Of a stretch of 7,102 bases of DNA, positions 6,577 to 7,102 are shown in pieces. The DNA is taken from positions 1-7,102 of the forward strand of contig JBBRMQ010000227.1 in assembly GCA_038230775.1 (NCBI GenBank), written 5' to 3'. The position numbers and the translations under genes were made by a program. The DNA is from JBBRMQ01 sp038230775 (GTDB lineage Bacteria > Acidobacteriota > Thermoanaerobaculia > Gp7-AA8). Numbering within the stretch: position 1 is the stretch's first letter; each line of letters starts with the position of its first letter. The notes beneath the pieces were generated by a model. The model was not told the origin of the DNA. It did no database searches and saw only the letters and a list, made by a program, of their open reading frames with translations.

Positions 6577-7102
6577 CAGCTGCCTCCCACCACGGCGAGC
6601 GGGATCGACACCACCGCCAGAATCAGGGTGAGCACCACGATGCCCGCGGTGACGACATTGGAGATGATGCCGTTCGCGTGCTTGCCGAGGAGCTTGCGAT
6701 CGTTCATGAGGAGGAGCATCGGAATGGCGACGATCGGCAGCACCGCCGCGTTGATCGCCATCGTCAGCAACGTGAGCTTGAGCGGATCGACGCCGACGAC
6801 GATGATGACCGACCCCAGAAGGATCGACGCGCTGTACACGAGGCAGAAGCGCGCGTCTTCGCGCGGCGACAGGTCCTCTCCCCAGTTCCAGCCGAACGTC
6901 TGCGCGAAGGAGTACGCCATCGACAGCGCGACCTCGACCGCGGCGCCGAGACATGCGACGCCCATCGAGACGGCGAAGAGCAGGTAGCCCCAGTACGGAA
7001 AAGCCTGTGTGAGCATCAGCGCCGCCTGGTGATAGTCGTTGACGTGAATGCCGCGCGGCGCCAGTACTACGCCGGCGACGACGATGGCGGCCAGCGAGAT
7101 CA
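6576..7102 (-). CDS. Nramp-family divalent metal transporter, C-terminal part (5' end beyond the window)
   Basis: The frame is open from the right edge to the TGA at 6576-6578, giving the last 174 residues. They contain about five hydrophobic segments that fit helices TM7-TM11 of the Nramp (SLC11) fold: ISLAAIVVAGVVLAP; YLLFAVSMGVACLGAAVEV; CLVYSASILLGSVIIVVG; LTLLTMAINAAVLPIVAIP followed by the typical MLLLMNDRKLLG loop; and VLTLILAVVSIPLAVV. Nramp proteins import Mn, Fe or related divalent metals, usually with protons, across the inner membrane. The diagnostic DPGN (TM1) and MPH (TM6) motifs would lie outside the window, so metal preference cannot be judged. In TM10 the glutamine common in classical Nramps appears replaced (see LLTMAINAAVLP), which hints at a divergent subgroup. 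It overlaps the next gene by 1 bp. Confidence 0.85.
   Translation of the reverse strand, partial: ISLAAIVVAGVVLAPRGIHVNDYHQAALMLTQAFPYWGYLLFAVSMGVACLGAAVEVALSMAYSFAQTFGWNWGEDLSPREDARFCLVYSASILLGSVIIVVGVDPLKLTLLTMAINAAVLPIVAIPMLLLMNDRKLLGKHANGIISNVVTAGIVVLTLILAVVSIPLAVVGGS
6583..6588 (-). promoter_or_regulatory. Shine-Dalgarno of the 125-aa PRC-barrel gene
   Basis: On the minus strand this reads GGGAGG, 6 nt before the ATG at 6576. It lies inside the last codons of the Nramp gene and fixes the start of the PRC-barrel protein, excluding the long upstream open frame that would overlap the transporter. Confidence 0.75.

Noticed and set aside
6577..6954. N-terminal extension of the 125-aa PRC-barrel protein
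   Set aside because: The extension is an Arg/His-rich shadow of the Nramp gene, and a good ribosome site precedes 6576.
6238..6987. Long plus-strand open frame (249 codons) opposite the Nramp and PRC genes
   Set aside because: It is antisense to three well-supported genes with tight overlaps, and its composition looks like a high-GC shadow frame.

Overview
The window is a GC-rich bacterial segment in which all the intact genes lie on the minus strand. The mix of an ECF-type sigma factor with a membrane-anchored zinc-finger/TPR/CHAT protein, an Nramp gene followed by two PRC-barrel-like genes, a trehalose-synthesis gene remnant and REP-like palindromes is what I would expect in Acidobacteriota (Vicinamibacteria-like). 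That placement is inference from gene style, not from a marker gene.

Right side (5915-7102, read right to left): a tightly packed operon. It holds the C-terminal part of an Nramp-family metal transporter, which starts beyond the window, then a 125-aa PRC-barrel-like protein and a 95-aa protein of similar type. The junctions overlap by 1 bp and 4 bp, so the three are probably co-translated as a metal-transport unit.

Middle (5334-5914): no intact gene. It holds a decayed plus-strand fragment matching the C-terminal end of malto-oligosyltrehalose trehalohydrolase (treZ), broken by one frameshift. The fragment runs directly into a cluster of GC-rich hairpin and direct repeats.

Left side (1-5333, read right to left): a four-gene operon. 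An unusually long ECF-like sigma factor overlaps by an ATGA junction an 1100-aa protein. That protein has an N-terminal anti-sigma-type zinc finger, one transmembrane helix, many TPR-like helical repeats and a C-terminal CHAT (caspase-like) protease domain with an intact His/Cys dyad. Next come a lysine-rich 292-aa protein of unknown function, with the best Shine-Dalgarno sequence in the window, and the start of a protein whose N-terminus looks like a subtilase propeptide and which runs off the left edge.

The most interesting reading is that sigma factor and anti-sigma are wired to a built-in protease. TPR sensing would activate CHAT, and cleavage of the anti-sigma or of the neighbouring protein would free the sigma factor. 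This parallels the known link between a TPR-CHAT protease, its cleaved partner and a sigma factor in type III-E CRISPR (Craspase), but no CRISPR component is present here.
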